Of a stretch of DNA of 64,000 bases, positions 11,424 through 22,130 are shown piece by piece. A program made the translations under genes and the position numbers. Source of the DNA: Hydrangea macrophylla (Eukaryota; Streptophyta; Magnoliopsida; Cornales; Hydrangeaceae); assembly GCA_033977485.1 (NCBI GenBank), contig CM066988.1:1929501-1993500 (forward strand). Reading direction: 5' to 3'. Position 1 is the first letter of the stretch. Every line of letters begins with the position of its first letter. The notes under the pieces are model-generated. The model was not told the origin of the DNA. It did not search any database and saw nothing but the letters and a program-made list of their open reading frames with translations.

Positions 11424-12339
11424 CGTGTGGCTGAAATCTACACTAACATTTCAAATTTGTAGGAAATTTGAGAACCCCTTTTGCTACTTGGGTTTGGTGA
11501 AGCAAATTTGATACAATATCAAATTTACTACCTTCTTTGAAGATGGTCTTGAAATTCCATCACATGATTGGTCCAATTAAATTTAGGAAGGATACAGCTG
11601 CACAATGAGCTATTCAGTAATCCTCCTAAAGTCAAGCCAAAAAAAGGAGAGAAAGAGACTGCGAGAGGTTTGGGTGGGGGGTGGTGTTTATAATGAAGCC
11701 CTTTTTACAAGTAGAAAGTGTAGATATATGTGTGAAAATTCTGGATGATGCTTCCACCAAAATAGTTAAAATGAGTTCTGGCTTGAGAGGGACCTGTCCA
11801 TGTGTGTGTTCAAATGATTTCGAACACAGTAAGATGTATGCCCCAACCAGTTTATGCACAGATAGGGACGGTACTTAGCACTCATGCTCCGTCATTTTCG
11901 TTCCTTTTTTTTTTTTTTTTTTTTTTCTTATTTTTGGGTTCTTGTTGTTTGTAAGAATAAGTACGAAAATAAAAAATAAAACACAAGTGGTTAGGGCAAA
12001 CTGGAGACAATTGAAGATGCAACTTGACGCTTAGTTTTTCTTGGTAGTAAACTTGAGACATGTTCATAGTTCCAACGAAAATGCTAAGAATCACTATACA
12101 TGCAAAGGGTGCAAGTGGAGAACAATGAGTTTAAAGTGTGTCAAAAAGAGTGTGTGTCAAACATGTCCCATTCACTATTTAGATTAATTCCCATAAGTTA
12201 TTCTTCAGTCGGAATGAGTAGCCCTTTTGTTGGGCTTTGCTGTGGGGCTTTGGGGTGGGGTTAGGTTGGGGCTAGGGTGTGCGTCTGTGTATCCAGTCCA
12301 GATCCAAATACGTATTAAAAAAAAAAAAAAAGCAATGAT

Positions 12340-12800
12340 CCTAACCAATGTTTTAAAAACCGAACCGTTCGTCGAACCGGAAAATTGACCGGGTCGTGGG
12401 ATAGAGGTTCAACCGTCGGGTGAACCGTAATCAACCCGTGATGTCATTATTATGTAATATTAATTATTTATAGTTATACATAAGTTTTAATAAGTAAATA
12501 TAAACCAAAAAAAATACAAAAATACACAAAAACTCAAATTTTATTTTCACACTATCCTATCATAAGTATAAATTATTAAGAGATTCAAAAAAATGTAGGG
12601 GAAATAAAAAAATGAAAAAAATAAAAAATAAAAAATAAAAATAAAAATAATACTTTTGTAGGCAAAAAACGGTTTTGAGCGGTTTTGGTCAAAAAAACAG
12701 TTTTTGAACGGTTCTGAACGGTTTTCAACGGTTCTCACCGGTTTTGGGTGATTTTGGTGCCAATAACGGTCACCGAGGCAAACTGGACCGAAAACTATAG
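12340..12800. repeat. CGGTT/AACCG-rich repeat block
   Basis: The left part holds AAAACCGAACCG, GAACCGG and AACCGTCGGGTGAACCG; the right part holds repeated ACGGTT motifs (about 12668-12745: ACGGTTTTGAG, ACGGTTCTGAACGG, CACCGG). The two halves are in opposite sense, suggesting a degenerate inverted-repeat transposon, but the ends could not be fixed. Confidence 0.4.
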
Positions 12801-13908
12801 CTTTAGTTTTCCTCATAGTCAATAACCTGCCACCCTACCACACACCTATATTCCCTCAATTTACTGTCAATATCTAAAGGCAGCAATTTTGGAAAAATAA
12901 ATATGAATAGTTAATTGCCCATACATGTGCACGTCATTTGCAGCAAGCAAGCTTTGTGGAAATGAAAGGAACCTTCAAATGCTTAATGTGAAAGTTTTCA
13001 TTCAGAAAATCTTTAAGTAAAAAAGAAAAAGAAAGGAATACTGGGGCTGTTAGGAAGAGTAAAATTTCATGACTTTATTTTTTTTAACGGTTGCTTACGT
13101 GATTGTTTTGCATGCACAATACGAAGATTGCATATATAACACAATATCCTTCTAGTGTATGAAGCGCTTAAAATTACTCTAATATGAGTACTGTTTCTTC
13201 TAAGTATTGGTGATGATTGATTGATTTAGTGTTGAAGTAAACATGTCCAGGAACACTATGTTGTATTTTTTTTTTTTTTTTTTTTATATGCACCATAGTA
13301 TTGATTGTATATAACACAAAAATGGAGAGAGGAAAGACAGAGAGAGACGGTGCTTTTTCATGGATGCTGCCAGTGTCCCTTGAGCAGTTAAAAGAACAAC
13401 AGGAGTTGTTAGTGTAATTTCTTCACAGTCAAACGACTGATACAGAGGACATATCGGAAAGGAAGGGACTTTCTAATGTTTGCGGACACTTTGTATTCAA
13501 AAACTAAATAAATAGTGAGCCTGAGGGAGAACAAGCATACAGTTGTAAAATGGCCTGGTTTAAATAGCAGCAAATATAGATACAATCCCGTGAATCCAAA
13601 CCGAAAAAGAGAAAATTGATGTTTTAACCCACGTATCATAGAATCAAAAATTATACAGAAGGCGGTCCTCTGGAGTAAGAACTCGTTCACCTGTACTCTA
13701 TGAATCAGTGAATGCCTGCACAATGTTCACTGTGAGCTCTGCTCGACATATTGGACATTTTCTGCTACTCCATTGCAACTCGTGCAGAATTGTAACAGGT
13801 GCACATGTGCCTACATCTGCAAGAAGATATATGGAAAAATAATAAAAGTAAAAATACATGACAATGTGATTACTACTATTGCTGAAAATTGATAGGAGTG
13901 AAAACCTG

Positions 13909-16281
13909 GAGATGTGTTCAAACCCATTCAACACTTCTTCAACTCAGGTCTTCTTCTCCACAACCTCAATCAAACTAATCTGTTCCTTATCCCCAAAGTA
14001 AAAACCCCAGAATGCATCTCCCAATTTAGACCGATTGGCCTTTGCAATTTTAGCTACAAAATTCTCTCCAAAGTTCTGGTTAATAGACTCAAACCTCTTA
14101 TTGAAAAACTCGTCTCCCCCAACCAAAGTGCTTTCATTCCTGGGATGCTTATCCAGGACGATATTTACATTGCTTGGGAGGTCCTCCACCATCTCAAAAG
14201 GAGATAGAAGGGGAATAAGTTCAAAGCCATGATCAAGCTCGACATGAACAAAGCGTACATACGATAGAGTGGAATGGGATTTTCTTGATGCTCTTCATAC
14301 TAAGATGCGTTTTGATCCTAAATGGGTCAACATAATCATGCAATGTGTGAGAACCTATGATGCACGGACAGTCCTAAAATGGAGCCGCAGGGGCACTAAG
14401 TGCGAACCCAACCTCTCCGTGCTTCATAGGTGAGAACCAACTCTTACCTTTGTGAACGGAGAGCACCTAACTCCGTTCAATCATCAAAGGGGTTTGAGGC
14501 AAGGAGACCCCTTTGTCCCCTTACCTTTTTATTCCCTTGACCGAAGCCCTCAATAGCATTCTCAATCATGCTTCTCTCAACAATGCTATCTCTGGAATTA
14601 AGCTCTCGAAGGGACTGCCCCGGCCACCCTTTCTCATTTGTTTTTTGCTGATACTGTTGATGTCACCAATCTATGAATTATATTAACATGTATTTGCTTT
14701 GTGTCAGGCCAAAGAATCAATTTCAACAAATCTGGCCTTCTTTTTAGCAGCAAAACCCCTTCCCAGCTTAGAGATGTGATCGCAGCTCACACGTGCATTC
14801 TCAACCAGAACAATTTAGGTAAATATTTAGATCTCCCGACTTAACGGGGACGATCCAAGAGAGAAGTTCTTCACGCGGTCTCAGACAGGGTTGCCCAAAA
14901 AATCGATGGTTGGAAAGAGCAACTTTTATTAGGAGCTGGAAAGGAGGTGCTTATCAAAGCCATCGTTCAAGCTATCCCATCTCACTACATGTCTATCTTC
15001 AAATTTCCGAAATCAATTTGCCACATGATCAATTCTAAAGTGGCAAACTTTGGTGATGGGCAGTCTGTTAACTTGTGGGAGGATAAATGGATCTCAAACC
15101 ACCCTTCTATCCAGGAACACTTCAATCCAAATTTCTCTCATGTTGCTGACCTTATTGATGGGTCTCCTGGAGGCTGGAACCGCACCATTAACTCATCTCT
15201 CTTCCCACCTCTTCTTGCCAATTGCATATACTCCATCCCTCTTCCCCAGTGTGACACTCTGGACAAAGTTGTTTGACCTTGCACCCTTAACGGAAAATAC
15301 GCTGTCAAAAGTGGCTATCATATTTCCAAGAAAAACTCCCTAGTCTTTCCTCAGCCCAATTCCTCACATGTCCCTAACCCTTCTCTGTGGCAAACTCTCT
15401 GGAATATTAAGGCTGCTCCTATAGTTCTCAACTTTGTCTGGAAAGCTCTTCATAATGCTTTTCCATCCTCCGCTAATCTTTGCAAAAGGAAATGTGGTAT
15501 CTCTTTTCCAAGAGCACCCGGAAACCATTGAGCATATCTTACTTCTTTGTTCCTGGACTCGGTGTGTCTTGTTCGGATCCCTTCTCCAACTTGCTCCTTC
15601 GGTGCAGAATGTTTCCACCTTTGACAGATGGTTTGAAGGAACTCTTTCCTCAATTGCCAATACCCATGAGCAGTCTGAAGAGCTCAAGACCCTTCTGGTG
15701 TATATTTGTTGGCATATTTGGAAGGCCAGGAACTGCTTCATATTCGAGATAAAAAAACCCCAATCTTGTTGAGACTATCGAAAGTGCTTCAAAGGCAGCT
15801 TTGGATTTTTTGTGAAGCCATGGTTTCCAAGAGGCTGAATATCCATTCTTATCCTACTGCCCATACCTCTTCCTCCCCCTCACATTTGTCAGCCTCACAT
15901 TTGTCACATTTGTTAAGATCAACTGTGATGCTGCTTTTAATGCTTCTCTGTCCACTGCTAGTTTAGGCATTGTAGTCAGAGATGGCAAGGGTTTGTTGTT
16001 GGACGGCGTGCCTTTCACGTCCTGCTTACTTAAGAGAAACTCTGGCCCTTAAAGCTGCTGTTGATTTTGCCTTGATCAATTGCTTCGTTAAAGCCTTCTT
16101 TGAAAAAAAACACCCATATATCAGCTCTCAACTCTTCCATACTCCATGGGAAATTTCACCAGTGTGCAAGGAGATCTCAACATCTTCCTCTCACATTCAA
16201 TTCTCTTGCTTCTCCCATGTGAAAACGCTGCTGACTGGGTGGCCAAGGAAGCTAAGTTGGGTTTGTTAACCTCTGATTGGG
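13909..16281 (+). mobile_element. LINE (L1-type non-LTR retrotransposon) fragment, 5'-truncated, part 1
   Basis: Degenerate ORF2. Reverse transcriptase starts inside the domain (FLIPKVKTPECISQFRPIGL, QSAFIPGMLIQDDI, 13950-14190), then GLRQGDP (about 14490), HLFFADT (about 14636; the usual FADD has lost its second Asp), the zinc-binding RT-associated region (GDGQSVNLWEDKWI, 15052) and an RNase H-like end (VKINCDAAF about 15915, ENAADWVAKEAKLG about 16224). Several frameshifts and stops. Its 5' edge follows AAAACCTG (13901-13908), which recurs right after the poly-A tail at 22123-22130. It is interrupted at 16281 and resumes at 22021. Confidence 0.85.
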
Positions 16282-16751
16282 CACTTGTAAGGCCCAGCCC
16301 ATTCAACTCCTTAAAACCCAGGTGTTAAGGAGAGGGGAACTAAAGCCTTATAAACCGCATAGAGGGGCCATAAATGGGCGATGTGGGACATTCCAACACA
16401 CCCCCTGAACCACAGGAGCCGGACACTCGGCATACCCTGAACCACAGCAGCCGGACACTCGGCACACCGGAAGACAAGGCCAACCTGGCTCTGATACCAC
16501 TTGTAATATTAAGGAGTTGAATGGTATTACAAGTGGTATCAGAGCCAGGTTGGCCTTGTCTTCCGGTGTGCCGAGTGTCCGGCTGCTGTGGTTCAGGGTA
16601 TGCCGAGTGTCCGGCTCCTGTGGTTCAGGGGGTGTGTTGGAATGTCCCACATCGCCCATTTATGGCCCCTCTATGCGGTTTATAAGGCTTTAGTTCCCCT
16701 CTCCTTAACACCTGGGTTTTAAGGAGTTGAATGGGCTGGGCCTTACAAGTG
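16282..16751. mobile_element. Head-to-head TRIM pair forming a 470-bp palindrome
   Basis: Two terminal-repeat-in-miniature elements in inverted orientation share a central LTR stump. Minus copy: LTR 16286-16398. Plus copy: LTR 16635-16747, with primer-binding site TGGTATCAGAGCC (tRNA-iMet type) at 16534-16546 and a G-rich polypurine end just before the LTR. Centre 16502-16531 is a 30-nt LTR remnant. Arms 16282-16508 and 16525-16751 (227 bp) appear identical with no indel; the loop is 16 nt. A further TGGTATCAGAGC follows the right LTR (16750-16761), as in a tandem array. No protein is encoded; TRIMs depend on other elements. Confidence 0.85.
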
Positions 16752-16761
16752 GTATCAGAGC

Positions 16762-16944
16762 AAACAAATCAAACTCCATCATAGTGGAGCAAATAACGAA
16801 GTGCAAATAAACACACCAAAACGGGGATGGAGAGTCGAACCCAGGACCTCCCACAAATAAGGCTCTAATACTATGTTAAGTTACCAGTTGCTCCAAAAGC
16901 TTAAACTGTTAGAGAATGACCCAACAATATATATCAAGCTTCAA
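16762..16944 (-). mobile_element. Remnant of another LTR element
   Basis: About 180 bp between the TRIM and the copia LTR. On the minus strand it reads GTTAACTTAACATAG-like sequence, a degenerate primer-binding motif TAGTATTAGAGCC (16863-16875 region) and GGTTCGACTCTCC, a combination often seen just inside plant LTR retroelements. The boundaries are not defined and the assignment is tentative. Confidence 0.35.
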
Positions 16945-19900
16945 CAATGTCAATGTACAGAGAATATATACAACTATGAGAAGAAACTAAAAAGGAAATA
17001 ACTGATAGGAACAAATCAATACAAATCAATCTATTCCTAAACTAACGTGATCCATAAATCACGGGGAATAAAAACCCGAATATTCCAACACTCCCCCTCA
17101 AGCTGGAGCGAAGGCATTCACAAGTCCCAGCTTGACAATAGACAACTTCAATAGTGAGGGCCCAACGGACTTTGTAAATACATCAGCAGTCTGATCTGAA
17201 GAGGGAACGAAGTGCGGAGAAATAATACCAGAACGAACTTTCTCCCGGATAAAATGGATATCAACCTCAATATGCTTGGTACGCTCGTGCAGAACGGAGT
17301 CAGACGCAAGCATTATAGCAGACTTATTATCGCAAAACAATGTAGAGGGCTCAGACACTGGAAACCCCAATTCTTGTAAAATTGATCGAAGCCACAGTAG
17401 CTCACAGGTGCCTTGTGCCATAGCACGATATTCAGCTTCAGCTGATGATCTTGAAACAACAGCTTGTTTCTTGCTTTTCCAAGAGATAAGGTGTTTACCA
17501 TAAAATGTGCAAAAACCTGATGTTGAACGCCTATCACTCTTGGACCCAGCATAGTCAGCATCTGTATAACATGTGACCCCAGATTGTGCTCCTGCAGCAA
17601 AGAAGAGACCCAGTCCTGGGCAAGTTTTTAGGTAACGAAGAATATGATAAACAGCATCCATATGAGAATTACGCGGAGCATGCATAAACTGGCTAACTAC
17701 GCTTACAGCAAAAGCAAGGTCAGGTCTAGTATTGGTCAGATAAATAAGACGACCAACCAACCGCTGATACGAAGCTGGATCAGATAACAATTCTCCTGAC
17801 TCAGATGATATTTTGATATTTGGATCCATAGGTGTAGAAGCAGGACGACAACCCATCATGCCTGTATCGCTAAGAAGATCCAAGACATATTTCCTCTGGT
17901 TCATTGAGATCCCATGACGAGATCGAGCAATCTCAATACCAAGGAAGTATCGGAGAGGACCCAAGTCCTTGACATCAAACGCTGTTCCAAGTTTCTCTTT
18001 TACCTTTGTAATCCCTGTAGTATCATTACCCGTAATAATAATATCATCAACATAAACGGATAGGATAATACAGCGACCAGCAGGACTTCGTCGAACAAAA
18101 CAGGTGTGATCAGAATGACATCTAGTGAACCCAATAGATAGAATAACATCACTAAAGCGACTGAACCATGCCCGAGGGGATTGTTTCAATCCATAAAGTG
18201 ATTTGCGCAGCCGACAGACTTTCCCAGAATACTCCCCCTCAGCCCGAAAACCCGGAGGAGGATCCATATAAATAATTTCCTGCAAATCGCCATTCAGAAA
18301 TGCATTTTTAACGTCAAGTTGATGAAGAGGCCAAGACTGAGAGGCAGCTAAAGAAACAATAAGGCGAACAGTATTAAGCTTCGCCACAGGAGCAAAGGTA
18401 GCACTGAAGTCTTTGCCCGGAATCTGAGTAAAGCCTTTAGCAACGAGACGAGCCTTATAACGATCGATAGAACCATCTGGAAGGTACTTGACTGTAAAAA
18501 CCCATTTGCAACCAACTGTCTTCTCCCCGGGAGGAAGAGAAACAAGATCCCAAGTATGGTTATGCTGGAGGGCATCCATTTCTGCTTGCATGGCTTGGAC
18601 CCAATGTGGATTTTGGAGAGCCTCAGATACAGACCGAGGAATGGAAACTGAATCAACCTGTCCAAGGAAAGCTTGATAGGGTTGTGAGAGGGCTGAATAA
18701 GAGATATACTGTGAAATAGGATGATGAGTGGAGCAAGCATGACCATACCGATTTACTGGGCGAGAAATCCGAGTAGAACGTCTTACCGGGACAGGAGAAG
18801 CAGGGCCTGGATCCGGAGAAGAATTCGGTGTTGGAGCATGAGCATAATTCCGCGGACGTCGGGAGTAATGGAATTCTGGCGAAGATGTAATTACAGGTGG
18901 TAGGGTTACCTCAGAAGAAGAGGAATCAAAGACAGCAATCGGACGAGGTAACTCGTCGGGCACAATGAGAGGCTCTGGAGGAGCAGAAGCAGAGGAGTTA
19001 TTTGGGCCTGCAAAGTAAGGAACATCTTCGAGAAAAGTAACATCCATAGAATTATAGAAACGACGACCAACAGGATCATAGCACCTATATCCTTTAGAGA
19101 GAGAAGAGTAACCAAGAAAAACACAACGTATAGCTTTATCATCAAGCTTAGTACGAAGAGGGCTGCGATTTTGAACAAAACAAGTGCAACCAAATACACG
19201 AGGTAAAACATGAAAGAGTGTACAATTTGGTTGAAGAACATGGAGAGGTGCTTTCCCATCTAAAACACGACTCGGGGTACGATTAATAAGATATATAGCA
19301 GTTAAAACAGCTAAGTGCCACAAATATTTAGGTACCTCCATACCACGAAGAAGACACCGAACAACAGACATAATGTGACGATTTTTTCGTTCTGCCACAC
19401 CATTCTGTTCCGGGGTATAAGTACAAGTGAGTTGTTGGAGGATACCTTTTTGATTAAGTTCAAAACAGAAGTCATTAGAAACATATTCACGGCCATTATC
19501 AGATCGAAGGGCACGAACAACAGTTTGATACTGAGTTTTAACCATTTGTAAAAATTGAATGAATAATGGACAAACTTCGGATTTCTTTTTAAGTAAATAA
19601 ACCCATGTGCACCGTGAATAATCATCAATAAACGTAACATAATACCGATACCCATATAAAGCAGTAACAGGGGAAGGTCCCCAAACATCTGAATGTATAA
19701 TATCAAAAGCACAAGGTGCACGAGACATACGAGGAATATAAGACGAACGAGTATGCTTAGAAAGTTCACATACCACACATTGAAATTTATGAGTCTTACA
19801 GGCTTTTATTAATTCTGGAAAAAGTAAACAAAGATATTGAAAATTAGCATGTCCTAACCGGGCATGCCATAATCCTATAGTTTTATTCGAAAAAGAACTA

Positions 19901-22020
19901 GAACTAGGTAAAACAGACGTCTGTAAGCTAGAAGACACAGGTGATGGTGGAGGTTCCCCAAAGAAGTAGAGTCCGTCATGCTCATGGCCCGTACCAAAAA
20001 TCTTCTTCGAAGTCAGGTCCTGCAAGAGACAACGGTCAGGTAAGAAAATGACAGCACAATTATAACTCTTTGCAAGGCGACTAACAGATAAAAGATTAAA
20101 TGACAACTGAGGGACATGAAGAACAGAAGACAGAGTAAGTTGGGGGGACAAACAAACATCACCCTTACTCTGGACACGAGTGGTGGAACCATCGGCAATA
20201 CTCACAGTTTGGTTAACAGGTGTAAGAGGAGATGAAAAAAAGGATAACTCACCAGTCATGTGATCATTAGCTCCTGAGTCCAAAACCCACCTTGGAGTTC
20301 CTGTCTTAACATGTAAAGCAGTGGAAGTACCTGTAGCAATGGCAGCGGTGGAAGAAGAAGTGCCTGACTGATGCTGCTGAAGGAGAGAGCCAAGCTGACT
20401 CTGAATCTGTCCAAGCTGAGATTGAAGCATACTTTGATTCTGATGAAGCTGGCCAAGATCAGGAGTAATGGGTTCAGGTCCGGTTTCGGCAATAGCAGCG
20501 AAGCGGGTTGGTGCAGGGTTGCGTCCTCGGGCTGCATACTGTTTCTTCAACTCGGGATGCAGTTGGAAACAACGATCTTTGGTATGACCAACAACATTAC
20601 AATGCTTACAGACTGGAGGCTTTCGACCACTGGGACGAGTGCTGGTGTGAGCAGCAAAGGCCATCTGATCAGGGACTGCAGGAGAGTCGGAAACTGGAAT
20701 AGTGGAAGTCTGAAGTAATTGTCGACGACGCTCATCACCATCAACAATACCAAAGGCCTCGTAGAGAGAGGGCATAGAAGACGTGTTCAAAATCTGAGTA
20801 CGAAGAGATTCAAACTCAGATTTCAAACCCATCAAGAACTGGTAAGTATGCAGACGGTCGAGACGCTGGACAATAACAGTAGCGGCTTCAGCAGGAACAT
20901 CGCCCAGTGGCTTGTACTGAGCCAACTCCTCCCACCGAGATTGAAGATAACCAAAATAATCCGAGACACTCAGCCGGAGAGAATCCTGAGAAGACTGAGA
21001 AACTTCGCGATGAAGTTGATAAATCCGGGACTCATTGCGCTTATGCGCATACATTTGAGTCAAAGCATTCCAGAGGCCATGAACAGAAGAGTGATACATA
21101 AACATATGATAAATGCGAGGCTCCATTGAATTGAATAACCAACCCAAGATAGTACAGTTGTCCATATTCCACTGATCAAAAGTGGAATCAGTAGGAGCAG
21201 GCTTAGGTGTAGTGCCCAAAAGCCAACTAGACTTGCCCTTGGCACCAAGGAACAGGCGAATGGAATGAGACCAAGCGGCAAAATTTTGCCCATCCATGAG
21301 AACAGTGGTAACCCTTTGCGCAGGGGAATGTGGAGTCAGGGACATAGAGAGATCTGAACGCACATGCGAACCGGTAGAAGACTGATTAGTAACCTTATCC
21401 TTTCCAGTATCGGTCATTGTAGCAGAATCAAGAAACCCAATAAATGATCAACTAGGCGCAAAGAGAGATCCAGAGGATGAAAAAGGCTGCTGGAAAGAGA
21501 AACTGCAGCAAACAGAGGCTACCAGGGCATCACAGGTAGCCCAAGAGAAGAGAAAGAGAGCACAAAGAGGGCTCTAAACCATCACAAGGCCCACGAACAG
21601 GGCAAGACGCAGCCTAGGGCTGCGCAAGGGTTAGCCTAGGCTAACCAAATAGAGGTGCCGAGACCCTGTAGGGGTCGCCGAGAGTGGAGAGGGGGCTGGA
21701 GGGGGTCCGGCGCAGGTAGTAAAGGGGAATGGGGGGGCGGCGTAGGCTGCTGGTGGTGATGGTGTTGCGGCGCAGGGGAGGGGACTGGTGGTTTGGTGGT
21801 GCGGCTGGAAGAGGTGTTAGGGTTAGTCTCTTTTTGGCTCTGATACCAAGAAGAAATCAATATTTCTTATTATTCAATGTCAATGTACAGAGAATATATA
21901 CAACTATGAGAAGAAACTAAAAAGGAAATAACTGATAGGAACAAATCAATACAAATCAATCTATTCCTAAACTAACGTGATCCATAAATCACGGGGAATA
22001 AAAACCCGAATATTCCAACA
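16945..22020 (-). mobile_element. Ty1/copia LTR retrotransposon, apparently young
   Basis: The 5' LTR (minus strand) is about 22020-21849, starting TGTTGGAATATTCGGG and followed by primer-binding site TGGTATCAGAGCC (21848-21836). The 3' LTR is 17090-16945, directly preceded by the polypurine tract GAGGGGGAG (17099-17091). The aligned 146 bp of both LTRs look identical. The outermost ~26 bp of the 3' LTR do not match the 5' LTR, so that end has been lost or replaced. The right edge abuts LINE sequence; the left edge abuts an LTR-element remnant and the TRIM, and no 5-bp duplication of the copia itself is visible. Confidence 0.88.
17098..21417 (-). CDS. Copia gag-pol polyprotein, intact
   Basis: A single 1439-aa frame with all copia domains in order. 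Gag-like region (1-260); zinc knuckle CKHCNVVGHTKDRC (about 270-283); aspartic protease WVLDSGANDHM (about 375-388); integrase zinc finger HARLGH...CVVCELSK (about 515-550) and catalytic D/D/E in HSDVWG, RSDNGRE and QNGVAERKN; reverse transcriptase with LDVKNAFLNG and YVDD (about 1124); RNase H with TDADYAG (about 1287) and SRSSAEAEYRA. The stop lies inside the polypurine tract, eight bases from the 3' LTR. No inactivating change is visible, and with identical LTR blocks this suggests recent transposition. The primer-binding motif uses tRNA-iMet. Lineage looks Ale/Retrofit-like, which is a guess from the short LTR and gag style. Confidence 0.95.
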   Translation of the reverse strand: MTDTGKDKVTNQSSTGSHVRSDLSMSLTPHSPAQRVTTVLMDGQNFAAWSHSIRLFLGAKGKSSWLLGTTPKPAPTDSTFDQWNMDNCTILGWLFNSMEPRIYHMFMYHSSVHGLWNALTQMYAHKRNESRIYQLHREVSQSSQDSLRLSVSDYFGYLQSRWEELAQYKPLGDVPAEAATVIVQRLDRLHTYQFLMGLKSEFESLRTQILNTSSMPSLYEAFGIVDGDERRRQLLQTSTIPVSDSPAVPDQMAFAAHTSTRPSGRKPPVCKHCNVVGHTKDRCFQLHPELKKQYAARGRNPAPTRFAAIAETGPEPITPDLGQLHQNQSMLQSQLGQIQSQLGSLLQQHQSGTSSSTAAIATGTSTALHVKTGTPRWVLDSGANDHMTGELSFFSSPLTPVNQTVSIADGSTTRVQSKGDVCLSPQLTLSSVLHVPQLSFNLLSVSRLAKSYNCAVIFLPDRCLLQDLTSKKIFGTGHEHDGLYFFGEPPPSPVSSSLQTSVLPSSSSFSNKTIGLWHARLGHANFQYLCLLFPELIKACKTHKFQCVVCELSKHTRSSYIPRMSRAPCAFDIIHSDVWGPSPVTALYGYRYYVTFIDDYSRCTWVYLLKKKSEVCPLFIQFLQMVKTQYQTVVRALRSDNGREYVSNDFCFELNQKGILQQLTCTYTPEQNGVAERKNRHIMSVVRCLLRGMEVPKYLWHLAVLTAIYLINRTPSRVLDGKAPLHVLQPNCTLFHVLPRVFGCTCFVQNRSPLRTKLDDKAIRCVFLGYSSLSKGYRCYDPVGRRFYNSMDVTFLEDVPYFAGPNNSSASAPPEPLIVPDELPRPIAVFDSSSSEVTLPPVITSSPEFHYSRRPRNYAHAPTPNSSPDPGPASPVPVRRSTRISRPVNRYGHACSTHHPISQYISYSALSQPYQAFLGQVDSVSIPRSVSEALQNPHWVQAMQAEMDALQHNHTWDLVSLPPGEKTVGCKWVFTVKYLPDGSIDRYKARLVAKGFTQIPGKDFSATFAPVAKLNTVRLIVSLAASQSWPLHQLDVKNAFLNGDLQEIIYMDPPPGFRAEGEYSGKVCRLRKSLYGLKQSPRAWFSRFSDVILSIGFTRCHSDHTCFVRRSPAGRCIILSVYVDDIIITGNDTTGITKVKEKLGTAFDVKDLGPLRYFLGIEIARSRHGISMNQRKYVLDLLSDTGMMGCRPASTPMDPNIKISSESGELLSDPASYQRLVGRLIYLTNTRPDLAFAVSVVSQFMHAPRNSHMDAVYHILRYLKTCPGLGLFFAAGAQSGVTCYTDADYAGSKSDRRSTSGFCTFYGKHLISWKSKKQAVVSRSSAEAEYRAMAQGTCELLWLRSILQELGFPVSEPSTLFCDNKSAIMLASDSVLHERTKHIEVDIHFIREKVRSGIISPHFVPSSDQTADVFTKSVGPSLLKLSIVKLGLVNAFAPA

Positions 22021-22130
22021 GTTTCCCCCTTGTAATCTCAGGGATCTTTTACTTTCTGATGCTTCTCCCACTGGAGTGGGTTGATTGCATTTATGAAAGT
22101 TTGTATTCGTTGGCCAAAAAAAAAAACCTG
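22021..22130 (+). mobile_element. LINE, part 2: end of ORF2, 3' UTR and poly-A tail
   Basis: Continues the LINE frame broken at 16281: after LLTSDWAL the next codons read PPCNLRDLLLSDASPTGVG and stop (about 22082). Then comes a short 3' UTR and an A run (22116-22126) followed by CCTG. The AAAACCTG at 22123-22130 duplicates 13901-13908 and is taken as the LINE target-site duplication. Confidence 0.75.

Larger units (their letters stand above)
9128..13690. other. Long intergenic region without recognisable gene
   Basis: AT-rich DNA with short open frames that resemble nothing known to me. Apart from the TRIM LTR and the CGGTT-rich block listed separately, it holds a TTA run (about 9786-9810), a (TA)n run (10970-10988), a (TG)n run (11387-11420) and T runs at 11907-11926 and 13267-13285. 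The right end is presumably the 3' UTR side of the RING pseudogene. Confidence 0.55.

Noticed and set aside
16348..16659. 103-codon minus-strand frame across the TRIM palindrome
   Set aside because: A by-product of the inverted repeat; it reads the TRIM interior and LTR in mirror image.
16286..16747. TRIM as a Cassandra-type element (5S rRNA-bearing LTR)
   Set aside because: The 113-bp LTR shows no 5S rRNA internal promoter blocks; only the iMet primer-binding site is shared.
17276..21293. Numerous smaller frames on both strands inside the copia element
   Set aside because: Shadows of the 1439-aa gag-pol frame; none has its own domain signal.
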